Notes under the pieces: model-generated
What the model saw: only the letters and a program-made list of their open reading frames with translations
Database searches by the model: none
Told to the model about the DNA's origin: nothing
Made by a program: the position numbers and the translations under genes
Part shown: one piece after another, positions 52,018 to 64,000 of the stretch
How the letters are laid out: every line of letters starts with the position of its first letter
Position numbering within the stretch: the first letter of the stretch is position 1
From: Liolophura sinensis
Lineage: Eukaryota; Mollusca; Polyplacophora; Chitonida; Chitonidae
Direction: 5' to 3'
NCBI RefSeq assembly: GCF_032854445.1
Contig: NC_088296.1
Span: 21,009,853-21,073,852 of the forward strand
Length of the DNA: 64,000 nucleotides

Positions 52018-53601
52018 ATTAATTATAAAATGGGACAAATCAGTAAGTAAATAAGTGTGTTACATGTCAATAAGAAGATACTTCGTGTACGTACAGGGTT
52101 ACTTTATTTGCAACGTAATATGATACTTTTTTAATATTGAAGTATTTTTATTAAGTTAAAGGCCCAAGCCCCCCCCCCCCCCCACCCCTATCACGTTCAA
52201 AAACAAATCGATTGTCGTACATATGTTTAGACGCATTTGGTCATGAACTCCTTCAACAACGCTTAGTTGATTATTTGTCTCTGTCCAATCCCAGGGCAGA
52301 CGTGAAACAATAAGCGTACAAAGAAACATGAAACATGTATTTCCCGTGTATCATTTACATGCTGTTTGATGCAGTTCATCCGAAGAAAATTACTAAGGTA
52401 TTTATGCGTATTCAATGAAAATGCTGGAGTTTAAAGTTAGAAGTACGAGTTCATAAGTTAGAAGTACGAGTCCACACAAATAGTGTAAAGCCGATGGCAA
52501 ATCATGACAACACACTGGGAAGAGAGACGTGGTAGGGCGTTTTGTTCTGAATCGTATGAAGCGAAGCCTGAAATGGCAACCGCACGTCTTCTGACACATT
52601 CTTGTGAAACACCAGGTTCCGCGACAAAAGGCACACAGAGCAAACCGCAAATTGTCCAAGGTTTCTGAAAATACAAATATACATGTAAATTGTGTTGTGA
52701 AAAAGGAATCTGTTAAATGGTTGACAATGTGGTATTTATCGATTACTTCAATGAATGCAGAATCGATTCTGATTGGCTGGTGTGAGATATAGGCATGTCC
52801 AGTCCATGCCTGGCACAAGCTGAATTTTAGGTATGGCAGATTACTTCAAGCGTGACCAAGTTATAGAGTTTAACACAGGGCACTCTGCCTTCACTGTCAG
52901 CCAATCAGTGTCGATTCTGTATACTTTTAAAAAGTCCTATGCTGTGTACTCATTTAAATACGAAAGTCATTTACAAAATTTTACAAAATGTTGTAATGGG
53001 TAGGATGGTTTTATGTTTCATGTATTCAGCCTCCGCCCACTTTGCCGGGTTACAGTTTTGGTACTGGTGGTGTTTGGTATATCAGTGAGTGCCAATCCCT
53101 CACTGGGAAGGATTTACTCCAAAACGGTATGGGCGTCAACAAAATCTATATATTTCAGGGTATTTTGTAAATAAAATTCACAAGAAAAAACTCAAAATCT
53201 GCCGTTATACACAACAGACGCTGAAACTGCTTGGAGTAGTTTGGTCCTTCTCTGGATCAAGCAAACCGTGACTTGTAAGCTGCTCAACACCAAGTTCGAC
53301 GACTCGGTTTTGTAACTTAAAATAAGACTGCCGGGATCTATAACACTATAACAAGGTAAAAGTGGTCCAAAGATTCTACCACTTGTCAATGGTCACATAA
53401 TCCCGTAGCGTGGAGATTCATTCTGTGCAGACGTGCGTGTAGTGGGCGGATTGTGCAAGGGATCCTAAAAAGCATATCACCTTACAACCTCTTAGTTGAA
53501 TAAAAGCATCCTTTAAAGATGGAGAAAACATAAAAATGACATAAAGGTGAAAGAGTGCAAAAAGTTTTTCCTAAATGTGGTCTTCAATATTTTTCCGATT
53601 T

Positions 53602-53662
53602 TCGACCCAGGATTGACCCTGGATCTACCGCTCCCGATGCGAACGCTCTACCGGGGGTGGTC
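53602..53662 (-). mobile_element. Remnant head of the S2 SINE
   Basis: Only the head-end part (gacccaggattgaccctgga and following) remains; about 310 bp present in copy A, including the left flank, are deleted here. Confidence 0.75.
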
Positions 53663-54573
53663 CAACTTTTGGTATTTATCGTCTTTCTTCAATAATGTTA
53701 TAAATGAGGATATAACACAGGTTTAATAAATATTTCTGGGCTAGAATTTGTTCTTTTCAGCTAACAAATCAATTAAACCGCAATTTGGATTATATTTATA
53801 TTTTTAATATGTTCATAAATATTATCATATTTAAGGTTAAATGCAAATGTTTCGATATAAACAGCAAATTTACATTCAAATAAATTTATTAGACAAGCAT
53901 CGCATCTTGTTTTAGAACATTATTATGCAACAAAGGCAAATACCATGGTTGGTCCCAAATAGCCACCATACAAAAGTATTTCCAAATACCTTTTTCTCCA
54001 GAAAAAAATTCAAAAAAAATATTAATGATCATATTTTCAAATAAGTTTTGACACTCGTTCATCTCATTTTAGTATCATACTTATGTTGTCTTTTCTTTTA
54101 AGTAGTGATTCTAACCGTCGTCAATGAACACAGAACGAAATACGCACAAAACTCTCCCCACCGAAATTCGTGTCTATGTACATGTACCTCCAAAATAATT
54201 TAAGGCTACATGAAGGGCTTGATTTGTATTTTTTTTAAATCTCGTTTAAAATATATCCTAACATATGAAAGTACATAAAAATTTGCCAGCTTTTATCTTG
54301 GGACGTAAAATGGTTTTTCTACGACTTAATTGGTCAGTCACGAAAATAAATTGCCTGCGGTGATAGCTGTCAGTGCAACGCTAAACTGACCTCACAATGC
54401 CACAAGTCCTTAATTGACATCATTTTCAAAAATGTCCAACCAATGGCGGAAAATTTGCTTAAAACAAAAGTGTTATTACGGGTTATAAAATATGCCTCAA
54501 AAGTTAAAAAAATTGAAATCTCGATTAAAAGATAAAGAAAAAATTGAAACAACTCTTTTAATTTCCTAGAAAA

Positions 54574-56235
54574 TTGCGTAAACCACCGACTTCTGGCGAT
54601 TTACTGGCAAATTTCCCTATTTGTGACTTGCAGGTAAGCCCACCGTACTTGTCGACGGCCCATTTATAAAGCACGTGATATTGATTTATGTCTTTATTAA
54701 TCCATTTATTAAACTAATGATCGACTGATAAATCAATTTGAATGATAACGAAACTGTTTTCCATAACATGCGAAAACTTTTTTCTTTAGAATATCGCCCA
54801 TTGACAAAGAAGACTTCCTGATAAATACGTCATTTCTAAATGGACAATTTTACCATATGAAGGATTTTGGATTGATACTTCTTTTGTGACGTCACAGCTA
54901 ATATATTAACTGGAATTTCCAACACGTCCAGGAGTGAGCGTCAGCTTACCCCAAGCAGGCTGTGACGTATCGTGATGGTTCCAGTGACTGATGGCCATAG
55001 TCGTTAAGATGGACCGCAGCATGCACGTAACGACTAGAATAGAACGTCAGTTGAGCCGTGCCGTTATTTCGCATACATGAGCACTTAGGACCTGACACAG
55101 TAGTCGAGTTATGCTGAGTGGGGTGTTAAGCTCTCGTGTATGCCTTAGCATTAGACGCTCGTAAGACAGACAAACACACAAACATCGAACGAGACTACAA
55201 AAAAGCACCAATGTCCATAAAAATAAAGGAACACGGACAATCTAAGGAGATCAACCTTTTAAAATACTCTTTGGGATCTTTGGGTTTTCAGATTACTATG
55301 GAAGCCTGACCACATAATGTTAAACAAACTTGATTTATTTCAAATATCTCAGGCCCTGTTTAAAAATACGACCACATTTGTCGGCGATTAGTCTATTAAT
55401 AATTTTCATGAGTGTTGTTTAACGTCATACTCAAGAATTTTACACACGATGACGCTCAATTGCATAGGTAGCGGAAGTTAGAGTAGATTGCGTGAACCAC
55501 CGACTTTTGGCGATTTACTGGCAAATTTCCCTATTTGTGACTTGCAGGTAAGCCCACCGTAATGATGGGTTAGGGTTAGGGTCAGATTGTCACAGGAGCG
55601 TCTTCAATTGCTTACTTGTCCACGGCCCATTTGTAAAGCACGAGATATTGATTTATATCTTTACTAATCCATTTATTAAACTAATGATCGACTGATAAAT
55701 CAATTTGAATGATAACAAAACTGTTTTCCATAATATGCGAAAACTTTTTTCTTTAGAATATCGCCCATTGACAAAGAAGACTTTCCTGAAAAATATGTCA
55801 TTTCTAAATGGACAATTTTACCATATGAAGGATTTTGGATTGATACTTCTTTTGTGACGTCACAGCTAATATATTAACTGGGAATTTCCAACACGTCCAG
55901 GAGTGAGCGTCAGCTTACCCCAAGCAGGCTGTGACGTATCGTGATGGTTCCAGTGACTAATGGCCATAGTCTTAAGATGGACCGCAGCATGCACGTAACG
56001 ACTGGAATAGAACGTCAGTTGAGCCGTGCCGTTATTTCGCATACATGAGCACTTAGGACGTGACACAGGAGTCGAGTTATGCTGAGTGGGGTGTTCAGCT
56101 CTCGTGTATGCCTTAGCTTTAGACGTTCGTAAGGCAGACAAACACACAAACATCGAACGAGACTACAAAAAAGCACCAATGTCCATAAAAATAAAGGAAC
56201 GCAGACAATCTAAGGAGATCAACCTTTTAAAATAC
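54574..56235 (+). repeat. 0.7-kb module, two tandem copies in B
   Basis: 54574-55265 and 55390-56235 repeat one another; copy A has a single full module here. The first lacks the gggttagggttaggg segment. Confidence 0.8.
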
Positions 56236-56277
56236 TGAGTAAGCCGGGAAAATGTTTTAGGGAATAGTGCTACATAC

Positions 56278-56368
56278 TTAAATACTTTTTCAGTTTTGCC
56301 CCACATGGTGTCACTGTGACCTGCATGATGACCAAAAAAGCGATAGCCCACAACAACAGCTTCTTCAT
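56278..56368 (-). CDS. Candidate signal-peptide exon 1 of the second small secreted gene (copy B)
   Basis: Same structure as 23785-23695: MKKLLLWAIAFLVIMQ, donor gtatgt in phase 1, TATA at 56466-56460. Both substitutions fall after the hydrophobic core, near the expected cleavage site. Confidence 0.42.
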
Positions 56369-57084
56369 CTTGAAACTCCTCACGATTCTTCTCTGCATCA
56401 ACAAAGTTCACCTGTCCTCGTCTGGTGGTTCTAGGTCGCACTGAACACCTGGGCTCGAGTTATAAACCGACACGACGAACAGGACGATACAGTGGCTGTC
56501 TAGGAAGTATGACACAATGTGCTGGGTACATGTATAGTAAAACACATTATTCAGCGAGGATCTGTTGGTTTTCAGATTACTATGGAAGTAATGGATAAAT
56601 CAATTTGAATGATAACGAAACTGTTTTCCATAACATGCGAGAACTTTGTTCTTTAGAAAATCGCCCAAAGACTTCCTGATGAAGACGTCATATGTAAATG
56701 GACAATTTTACCATATGAAGGCTTTTGGATTGATACCTCTTTTGTGACGTCACAGCTAATATATAACCTAGAATTTCCAACACATGCAGGAGTGAGCGTC
56801 AGCTTGCCCCAAGCAGGAAACCCCAATGGTGCTTTAAGTGGCATGTGCAAAGTAAAATATCGCATTTTTACACCTTATCGTAGCAAGTCTTTTATGTTAA
56901 CCGAGTCAGCCAGACATCGAAGGCACTTTATACTTCCTATTATAATTACCCTATAAAACTTTTTCGTCATAATTTTATATGCAATGATGCTTCAGAAAAA
57001 GGGTTTTATATTATTATCAATTTCCAGCCAAAATACTTTTGTCGATCCCGTCCCAACTAAGTTTGAAATGCGTGACACACAAAG

Positions 57085-57265
57085 TTATTTATTTATTGAT
57101 ATGATTGGTGCTTTATGCCGTACTTAAGAATATTTCTCTTATACAAGGGTAGCCAGCATCATGGTAGGAGGAAAGTCAAGACCATCCGCAGGCGGCTGGC
57201 AGACTTACCCACGTACGGCCGGAGTTTAAGTTTACATGAGCTTGACTTGAACTCACAGCGACTCA
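57085..57265 (-). mobile_element. S1 SINE fragment, copy B counterpart
   Basis: Duplicate of 24495-24665. Confidence 0.85.
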
Positions 57266-60164
57266 AGCAAAGTAAATGGACGAACACGTCGTTATATCTA
57301 AACTACATCTGATATCATTAACTTGATGGTAGGTCATTTATGACACACATACAATAATACTCTAGCTGAGGTAAATTGACGAGAGGCCTATTTCACCGAT
57401 TACGTGTGACCATTTGCCAATTATCACACTATGGTCGCTGAACAAGATTTACTCTCAGTGTTTTAAGTCTTTTATATCAAATGTGTTAATTAATTTATGC
57501 GATGGTTATTCAATGTTATCCTCAAGAATTTGCCCCTTCTTCGACCGTGGTCAATTGTATGATTAGAAGAAAGCAGAGTGCATGTTGTAAGCCACACAAA
57601 GCCGTCATAGGCGAGAGGTGAGTGACGCATCTTAATTCAACTATACTGGTGTTGTATCGTGATGGTTCTAGTGACTGATGGCCATAGTCGTTAAGATTGA
57701 CCCCAGCATGCACGTAACCACAGGGATAGGATGTCAGTTTGACCTGACACAGCAGTCGAGTTAAGCTGAGTGGGGTGTTAAGCTCTCGTGTATGCATTAG
57801 CATTAGACGATGGTAAAGCAGACCAACACACAAACATCGAACGAGACTTCAGAAAAGCACCAATTTCCATAATTCCACATTAGTTCCCTAATAGTTTGTG
57901 TTATAGGTCGTTTTGGGAATTGGCCCGATGATTATTTACCTGGACGAGATTATTGCTGTTACTAATTGACGGCCGTTATGCGAATGTCTGTTTGGACACA
58001 TGGATCCAGTACAGTATAACACAACTCTGTGATGCTTACTCAGTGCCAGACACTACTATGCGTACGGTACTGTGCGATACTGTGCGAATCACATTCGCTC
58101 AGTGTTTAGCAGCTACTGTGCGATACCGTAAGCTTTAAGCGACGTGCTGTGCGGTAAATGGCTCTACCATTGTGCGTACATGTCTGGAATTAGTACACAG
58201 TACTTCTGGGTTTTTGGACATTTCTGAATAGTAATCACATAGTTTAGAACCGCACACTAGCGGTTTTCACGCCACGATTTGGCCGCTCTTAAAACAGTTC
58301 TTTTTCGCTGAATCTCCGTTTATCTGAAACACCTTTTTATTGCCTAACACGAATCGAAACTTGTTAGTTTTAAGTTGTTGAAGATGGAATTATATTTACT
58401 GGCATGGCCTAAAATTTCTCTCAATAATTGAATTGGAGAGAGGCAACTGCTAAACTGAGCATTTTGTTGCTCTAGGTTACAATTGTCCAGTGCCAGTACA
58501 TCAAGGTTATCATCCACTACCTTCCAGTGCGATCCACAAAACACTTTTCTACAATCAGCAAATCTCCCTAAATCAGGATAAACGAGCAAATAGACGGGAA
58601 CGAAATTTTACGTAACTTAGGGTTCTCCTTGTTTATGATTGTTGCTTTGTTACATCGATAGAAAACAGTGAGCAGTGGTTTACCCCGGGTACATCACCTT
58701 CTCTTACCCATAAAACCAACCGCAGTCTTGTTTACCGGTTTAAACAACATTCAAATGAGTAAATACATCAGCAAATTAAAAAAAAAACAAGTCTTTGTAA
58801 AATTCATTAGGCAAAGTCGAACTTCCTGTCTCAGAGGTCAAAATATCATCAGCGTAATATTGTCTTAAGCCACGATCACACAATGCGATTTCGAGTCGAA
58901 TAGTCGAAAGAAAATAAGGTATGCGCCTATTGCATACAATTGTAGTATACCACAAACCGGATTGTCTGAAAGCCGATTATTCACAATAAAAAGATGTGTT
59001 TTGTTCTGATGCAAGCGTTTCAGATATTTACGATAAAAACACATGCTTTTATAACTAAACAAAGTGTTCATGAACAGACACCAGGATTCAGTTATAAAAT
59101 ATAACTCGGGTGTTTATAACCGGAAAATCTGTTCTAATGTGTATAAAACAGGCTGGTCCTTTTTTATTCTAGTTGTCGAATTCAGAGAGTCTGTGCGATA
59201 AATTGCATTTTGTAAACGCAGCTTGAAGCGAAAATAGAACAGACCCATATTTCACCCTATATACAAGCCGAGCTCACACGATGCAATTGTTGGATTCTGA
59301 AACTAAATTTATATGAAGTTTGGTTAGGTCTTGTTTTTCGTTCGACAGGTCGGCTTGACACTCGCACCACATGAATATCGAAATCGGTGAATGTGTCATC
59401 TTGAGTCCAGACAGGGATTCCCTCACTGTGTGCAAATAAATAAGATTGCCACCATAAAAATGTCAAACATTCTTGGATCTGGGAGTAGAAACTGATGTAA
59501 ATGTATGTGACCAGGCGTCAACCATTATCCACTTCAGGAATGAATAATCGCAAGAAATATTTCCAAAACAACGTTTAACAGAAACACGACCTCTGAAATA
59601 AGAATGTATCTAATATAAAGAAACTAGAACGATTAATGCAAAGAGAATCTGTCAAGTTTTCAATGATGTCGCAAATGTAGAAAGACTAACAGCATAGAGA
59701 GAGAAACCAGAGCAATGAAGACGGTATTGTAATTGATGAATGGTCATACATAACTGTTGAAACATACAATCATATCATCAGCGAGAATTACCTTAGCATA
59801 CTTCAGTTCGTTACTGCGGCTGATATACATAGGCTTACTAGAGGACATGAAATTTAAAATTCTCCGCCGCATGGAATTTAAAAATCTACGTCAACCAGTG
59901 CAAGGCAACTACGCACACCGGTTGCTTCACGACAAATCTTTACATGTACTTTGTCAGGGATAGGGACATCTCTTACCAAGTTCCTCGTCACCTTATAGAG
60001 GCTTGAAACCAATTAGCAGTAAGTTTATACTTTTGTATTTTGACATGGCTGACAAGCAAGAATATTAAATAGACAAGGGATTTTCACAACAATTTGGACG
60101 GACGGATTGATTAGCACTTGGAAGCACAACAAAATCTTTGCTGGCAGTCTGACTGATCCGATCC

Positions 60165-60335
60165 CTGTGAGTTCAAGTTGTGCTCAGGCTGACTTCCTCA
60201 CCAGCCATACGTAGGAAGATCTTCTAGCAGCCCGCGAATGGTCGTGGGTTTCCTTCCACCATAATGCTGGCTGCCGTCGTATAACTGAAATATCCTTAAG
60301 CACGGTACGGCGTAAAACAACAAAGAATTAAATAA
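60165..60335 (+). mobile_element. S1 SINE fragment, copy B counterpart
   Basis: Duplicate of 27590-27765. Confidence 0.85.
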
Positions 60336-60768
60336 CTTAAAATGATACTCGTGTGTATATGGATAAAGAGTTGAGACTGCATGTACACTAAAGCCAGCTA
60401 TTCAACGTACAGACACCTGACACATATATTTCCCACGGTACTATACCAGAGCTGGTGAACGGCCATTCACCTGTAGCGGACGTTACAGCTTATGTTTGTT
60501 CCCTGCATGCGTTTTTGATATCTTTTGTTGTCTTTCAATAATATGAATATAGTTACCCAGGAATTCCTCTTTAAAATTATATTCCGCTGGTGGGAATGGT
60601 GTGTACTGTTAGGTTTTAAAGTGGTGATTAATAAACATGTGCACAAAAACCACGTGCGACACGTATTCAGAGCAGTTTCCATGGCTTTCGAGTTACCGAT
60701 GTTGTTACATTATTTTGAGAATTTGACACAATATGAGAGTATTTCAAGGTCTAGTTCTCTTTTCTGAC

Positions 60769-60953
60769 TGATGCTGGATTCCTCTCTGGCCGTATGTGGG
60801 AAGGTGTGGCAGCAACCTGCGGATGGTCGTGGGTTTCCCCCGGGCTGTGCCCGGTTTCCGCCCACCATAATGCTGGCCGCCGTCGTATAAGTGAAATATT
60901 CTTGAGTACGGCGTAAAACACCAATCAAAAAAAAAAAAAAAATCAAAAAAAAA
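60769..60953 (+). mobile_element. Young 5'-truncated S1 SINE, only in copy B
   Basis: Body and tail end with caccaatcaaaaaaa; it lacks the tRNA head. Target-site duplication tcttttctgac at 60758-60768 and 60954-60964. Copy A has a single tcttttctgac at 28189-28199, the empty site. A-rich tail still long. Confidence 0.92.
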
Positions 60954-61665
60954 TCTTTTCTGACCGACGTATTATCTAGGTCCTCTTTTGTATGTTACGC
61001 CTCAAACTGGAAAAGTGAGGGGATTTCCCTACACAACGACAGTGGTTCAGTCTAATGAAATGAAGTACTGAAACTATATATTATGTCTGTCAGTCTCCAC
61101 ATGTCGTCTGTTATATTACTTCCAGAAAGAGAACGGTCAACCACCAAAAAAAAAAAGACGTTTTAGTGAACAGTATGTTCTAATCCTTTAACCATGCTGT
61201 GCACATGAATGTGATCCAAGGGTGTTCTAATTGGATTGTTTTCATTCCCGTACCAGGACCACGTTCCACTTCTTGGCCTCCGAGCGCTCCTTTTCACTCA
61301 GTTTCTAAATGGGTGTTCTTCGAGGGGCCTGCGTTCGGTGGGGTGGCACACCGGTTCGGTTTGCGAGAATGTAGGTGCGGGCGGGGAATGTGTGGGCTGG
61401 TTATTTAGTGCAAAGCTCCAGGTGCCGCTTTACTTTTGAGAATTTAATCCCGTCCAGGTAGACCCGTTGTTAGGCTGTGATTTTCCACGCCCTATCGCCC
61501 TCCCCTTTTGTTACTGCATTGCTTACTATGGAATGCCATATGTAGTGGGTGTTATAATCTTTCTACCGTGAGTTTTTGGCCGGCTCGATCGCGTGTTTTC
61601 CTGGTGTATTATATCTGTTCCTCTTTTTCTTCCGTCTTCATTATATATAAATGTGACTAAGTACA

Positions 61666-61733
61666 TTTGCATTTATATTTTGCGACTGGTTACACATGAT
61701 TTGCATTTATATTTTGCGGCTGGTTACACATGA
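61666..61733 (+). repeat. 34-bp direct repeat, two units
   Basis: tttgcatttatattttgcg(a/g) followed by ctggttacacatga, at 61666-61699 and 61700-61733. Inside 130 bp found only in copy B. Confidence 0.9.
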
Positions 61734-61769
61734 CTGTCATTTCTGCCATGCAATTTATCTATTATTGTT

Positions 61770-62035
61770 GATTTATTTGTTTATTTAATTGATTGGCCTT
61801 TCACACCTTACCCGAGAATATTTCACTTATACGACGGCGGCCAGCCTTGGGTTTCCATCCCCCGGGGCAGAGCCCGGAGGTGGGGGGAACCCACTGCCAT
61901 AAGCAGGTTGCTAACAAACCTTCACACGTAAAGCCCGAGGAGAATCCAGCATGAGCTGGACTTGAACTCACATTGGTGAGAGACTCCTAGGTCATTAGGC
62001 CCTACGCTGCACTAGCGCACTAATCAACCTATTCT
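61770..62035 (-). mobile_element. S1 SINE at the right edge of copy B
   Basis: Nearly full-length, down to cactaatcaacc of the complemented head. Preceded by 130 bp not found in copy A. Confidence 0.8.
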
Positions 62036-62039
62036 AGTG

Positions 62040-64000
62040 GATGTTATCATGTATGTCAAACGCGTGCTGTTGCTTCTTGTTAGTCATTGTATTTTTTCGT
62101 ACCTGTATGTTGTAAAGATCTCGTTGGGCAATACATCTTCACAAACTCATTTCATTTCTTCTGTCAGTTTGTGCATGAACCTGAAATCATTCAAATGTGC
62201 GCCTGCGCAAAATGTTTTATGGATCTGATACAGATTTTATGTCATTATCGCTGTTAAGCACAGCTGCTTCCTTATTTGTTGTATGTCAAGTTTTCCCGCT
62301 ACTTGATGCTCTGTTTAAAACCTGAATAACTCAATCCTTTTCATTTCTTTCTGGTAACTGTTGGATCCACATAGTTTATTTTTCTTTCATGACGCACTTA
62401 AAAAATATTTCACTCGTGTGTGTGTGTTCACGTCATGGGCGTTTCAAACGTGATACGTTACGTGGTAACCATTGACACATGTGTGTGCAGGTGGTCGCCA
62501 TTTCAGTGCTGGTGTGGTTAGTTATCGCCTTTGACATGGGTCGGTGCACGTGGTTTCCTGTTTCACACGGACTAGTTTATACAATAACCATTTCACAGGG
62601 TTTTATGCACCGGGAGCCATTATACAAAAATGGAAATGCACCTGCTAACTAGTATTAGTGCAACTGGAGGATATTTGAGACAGATGAGTCTACGAGTACT
62701 ATAGTTTCGCACTGTTTTGCTGCTGATGTACACCTGAAACATCGATTGGTTTTTATTTCCCAATATACAGCTTAGGATTTGTTCTGACAGTTCTGGCGGC
62801 AACCTGCTGATGGTCGTGATTTTCCCTAGGCTTTGTCCAATTTCCTCACGCCATAATGCTGGGCGCCGGTCGTATAAGTGCAATATTCTTGAGTACAGCG
62901 TAAGACATCAGCCAAATAAATAAATAAATGTATTCCAACATATAAGAGAAAAAGGAAACCTCACAACTTTCCTTTTGGGACGAATAAATCACATAAAACT
63001 ACAGTTTTCCTAAGGCCCCAATGATCAGTCCGGAAATTGATAGCGGTCAAAAATAAATGTGTGTGGGGAATAACCCGACTGGGGTGGCTAAGCAGGCCTC
63101 ACGTTCCCGGTAAGTTCAAAGTTTACGTCATTTCCAACAACATCCGACTACTAGCGGAAATTATGCATAAAAGAGAGTTATTATAATATATTTTTTTTTC
63201 TAATTTGGTTTCGGCATATCTTTCTTCATTTTTCGTAAAGCCATAGTTTTTGTTTTGTAATGCTTTTTCATTCGTATCCTTTTAATGAAAAACTGTACAA
63301 TCGACTTAAGTCAAAAGTTCAAATCACTTTAAAATAATCTTTCTCACGTAAGAAGGTTAGAATATTGCTTGACAACGTAAATTCTGTGGTAAAAAATCAT
63401 TGTAAAACAAATTTTAAACGAAAAGGAGCAACCAAGTTTAATGACTGAAATTTTTATTGAAGTGTAAGATCGCTGTGTGATCCAGGGGACTGGTATACAT
63501 TTTTTTACAGCTGGAAGCCTTTCCTCGTGTGTGTCATTCATTCCGTGTAATATACCAGCTGCTATAAGATGTACATGTGCATCCAATTACATTTCCTTGG
63601 ACAACAAACTCTGGTTTTCTTCGTCTGCAATATAACAGTGTATATCTATAGGTGATAAGCAAATAATGGAATCAAGTCTTGGACTTCTCGGATTGAACTT
63701 GATTTAGTACCCTCTTTTGCTGATTACACGAATATAAATCTCATGCGGTGGGCAAGAAGGGTGTGGTCACTGAGGCATAGACAAGAGTACACCATAAGCT
63801 GATTAAAAACATGCCTGTACGATATATACCGCCATTGTAAAACTGGGATAGATCATTGTCATATGACATCTTTGTTAGGGGATGTTACCGCACAGCCTAA
63901 GTTGTAATGAGAAATAAATATTCTTACTTAAGCTCTAAAACCTAATCTATTAAATTGACAGAATATCGAATATGTTTCTTTTATTAAGTTGACTGGCGTT
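62040..64000. other. Unique right flank of copy B
   Basis: Apart from the SINE at 62785-62932 and a possible S1 tail beginning at about 63981 (attaagttgactggcgtt), nothing recognised. Confidence 0.45.
62785..62932 (+). mobile_element. S1 SINE body and tail
   Basis: ggcggcaacctgctgatggt to gcgtaagacatcagccaaat, then (aaat)n. Right flank of copy B, no counterpart in A. Confidence 0.8.

Overview
The window looks like animal nuclear DNA, most likely from a mollusc. It is AT-rich and crowded with tRNA-derived SINEs, MITE-like elements, VNTRs and (TA)n tracts. The one gene identified with certainty, the ribosomal protein gene RPS27, is split by introns with normal GT/AG borders and ends in an AATAAA signal. 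The assignment to molluscs rests on the SINE style and the RPS27 sequence and is an inference; no database search was possible. There is no sign of bacterial operons, CRISPR, rRNA genes or genuine tRNA genes.

Layout. Positions 1-5550 hold RPS27 (+ strand): exon 2 at 431-539, exon 3 at 4054-4164, last exon at 5375-5403, AATAAA at 5530. Exon 1 (Met-Pro) is not seen and probably lies left of the window. From RPS27 intron 2 (about 757) to about 29013 the sequence is repeated, in the same order and direction, at about 35568-61952 (copies A and B). Well-aligned stretches differ by roughly 2-3 percent. Copy B therefore carries RPS27 exons 3 and 4 and the poly(A) signal without exons 1-2. A gap-free spacer of about 6.5 kb (29.0-35.6 kb) separates the copies, and both outer flanks are unrelated.

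The copies differ by large events that can be read directly: a 346-bp SINE only in A with its empty site in B; a 300-bp inverted-repeat element and a 185-bp SINE only in B with empty sites in A; a 5.4-kb segment (6044-11411) only in A, where B has a truncated SINE; an inversion of about 1 kb (A 17869-18825, B 50086-51065) with a near-palindrome at one end, next to 1.7 kb found only in B; and different copy numbers of 39-bp, 168-bp, 44-bp and roughly 0.7-kb tandem units.

Besides RPS27 the window contains several short candidate exons that each start with a good signal peptide. The best is a two-exon gene on the - strand of the spacer (exon 1 33465-33360, last exon 30893-30694, AATAAA at 30586-30581), predicted to encode a secreted precursor of about 101 residues with six cysteines packed into 18 residues. 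A related exon 1 lies in copy A (13703-13601), and its copy in B (44245) is broken by a stop. A second, unrelated signal-peptide exon with a TATA box is present in both copies (23785-23695; 56368-56278). A third is only in A (8387). These models rest on sequence signals alone.

Most other stretches hold no recognisable gene. Many longer open frames are translations of SINEs, VNTRs or (TA)n tracts.
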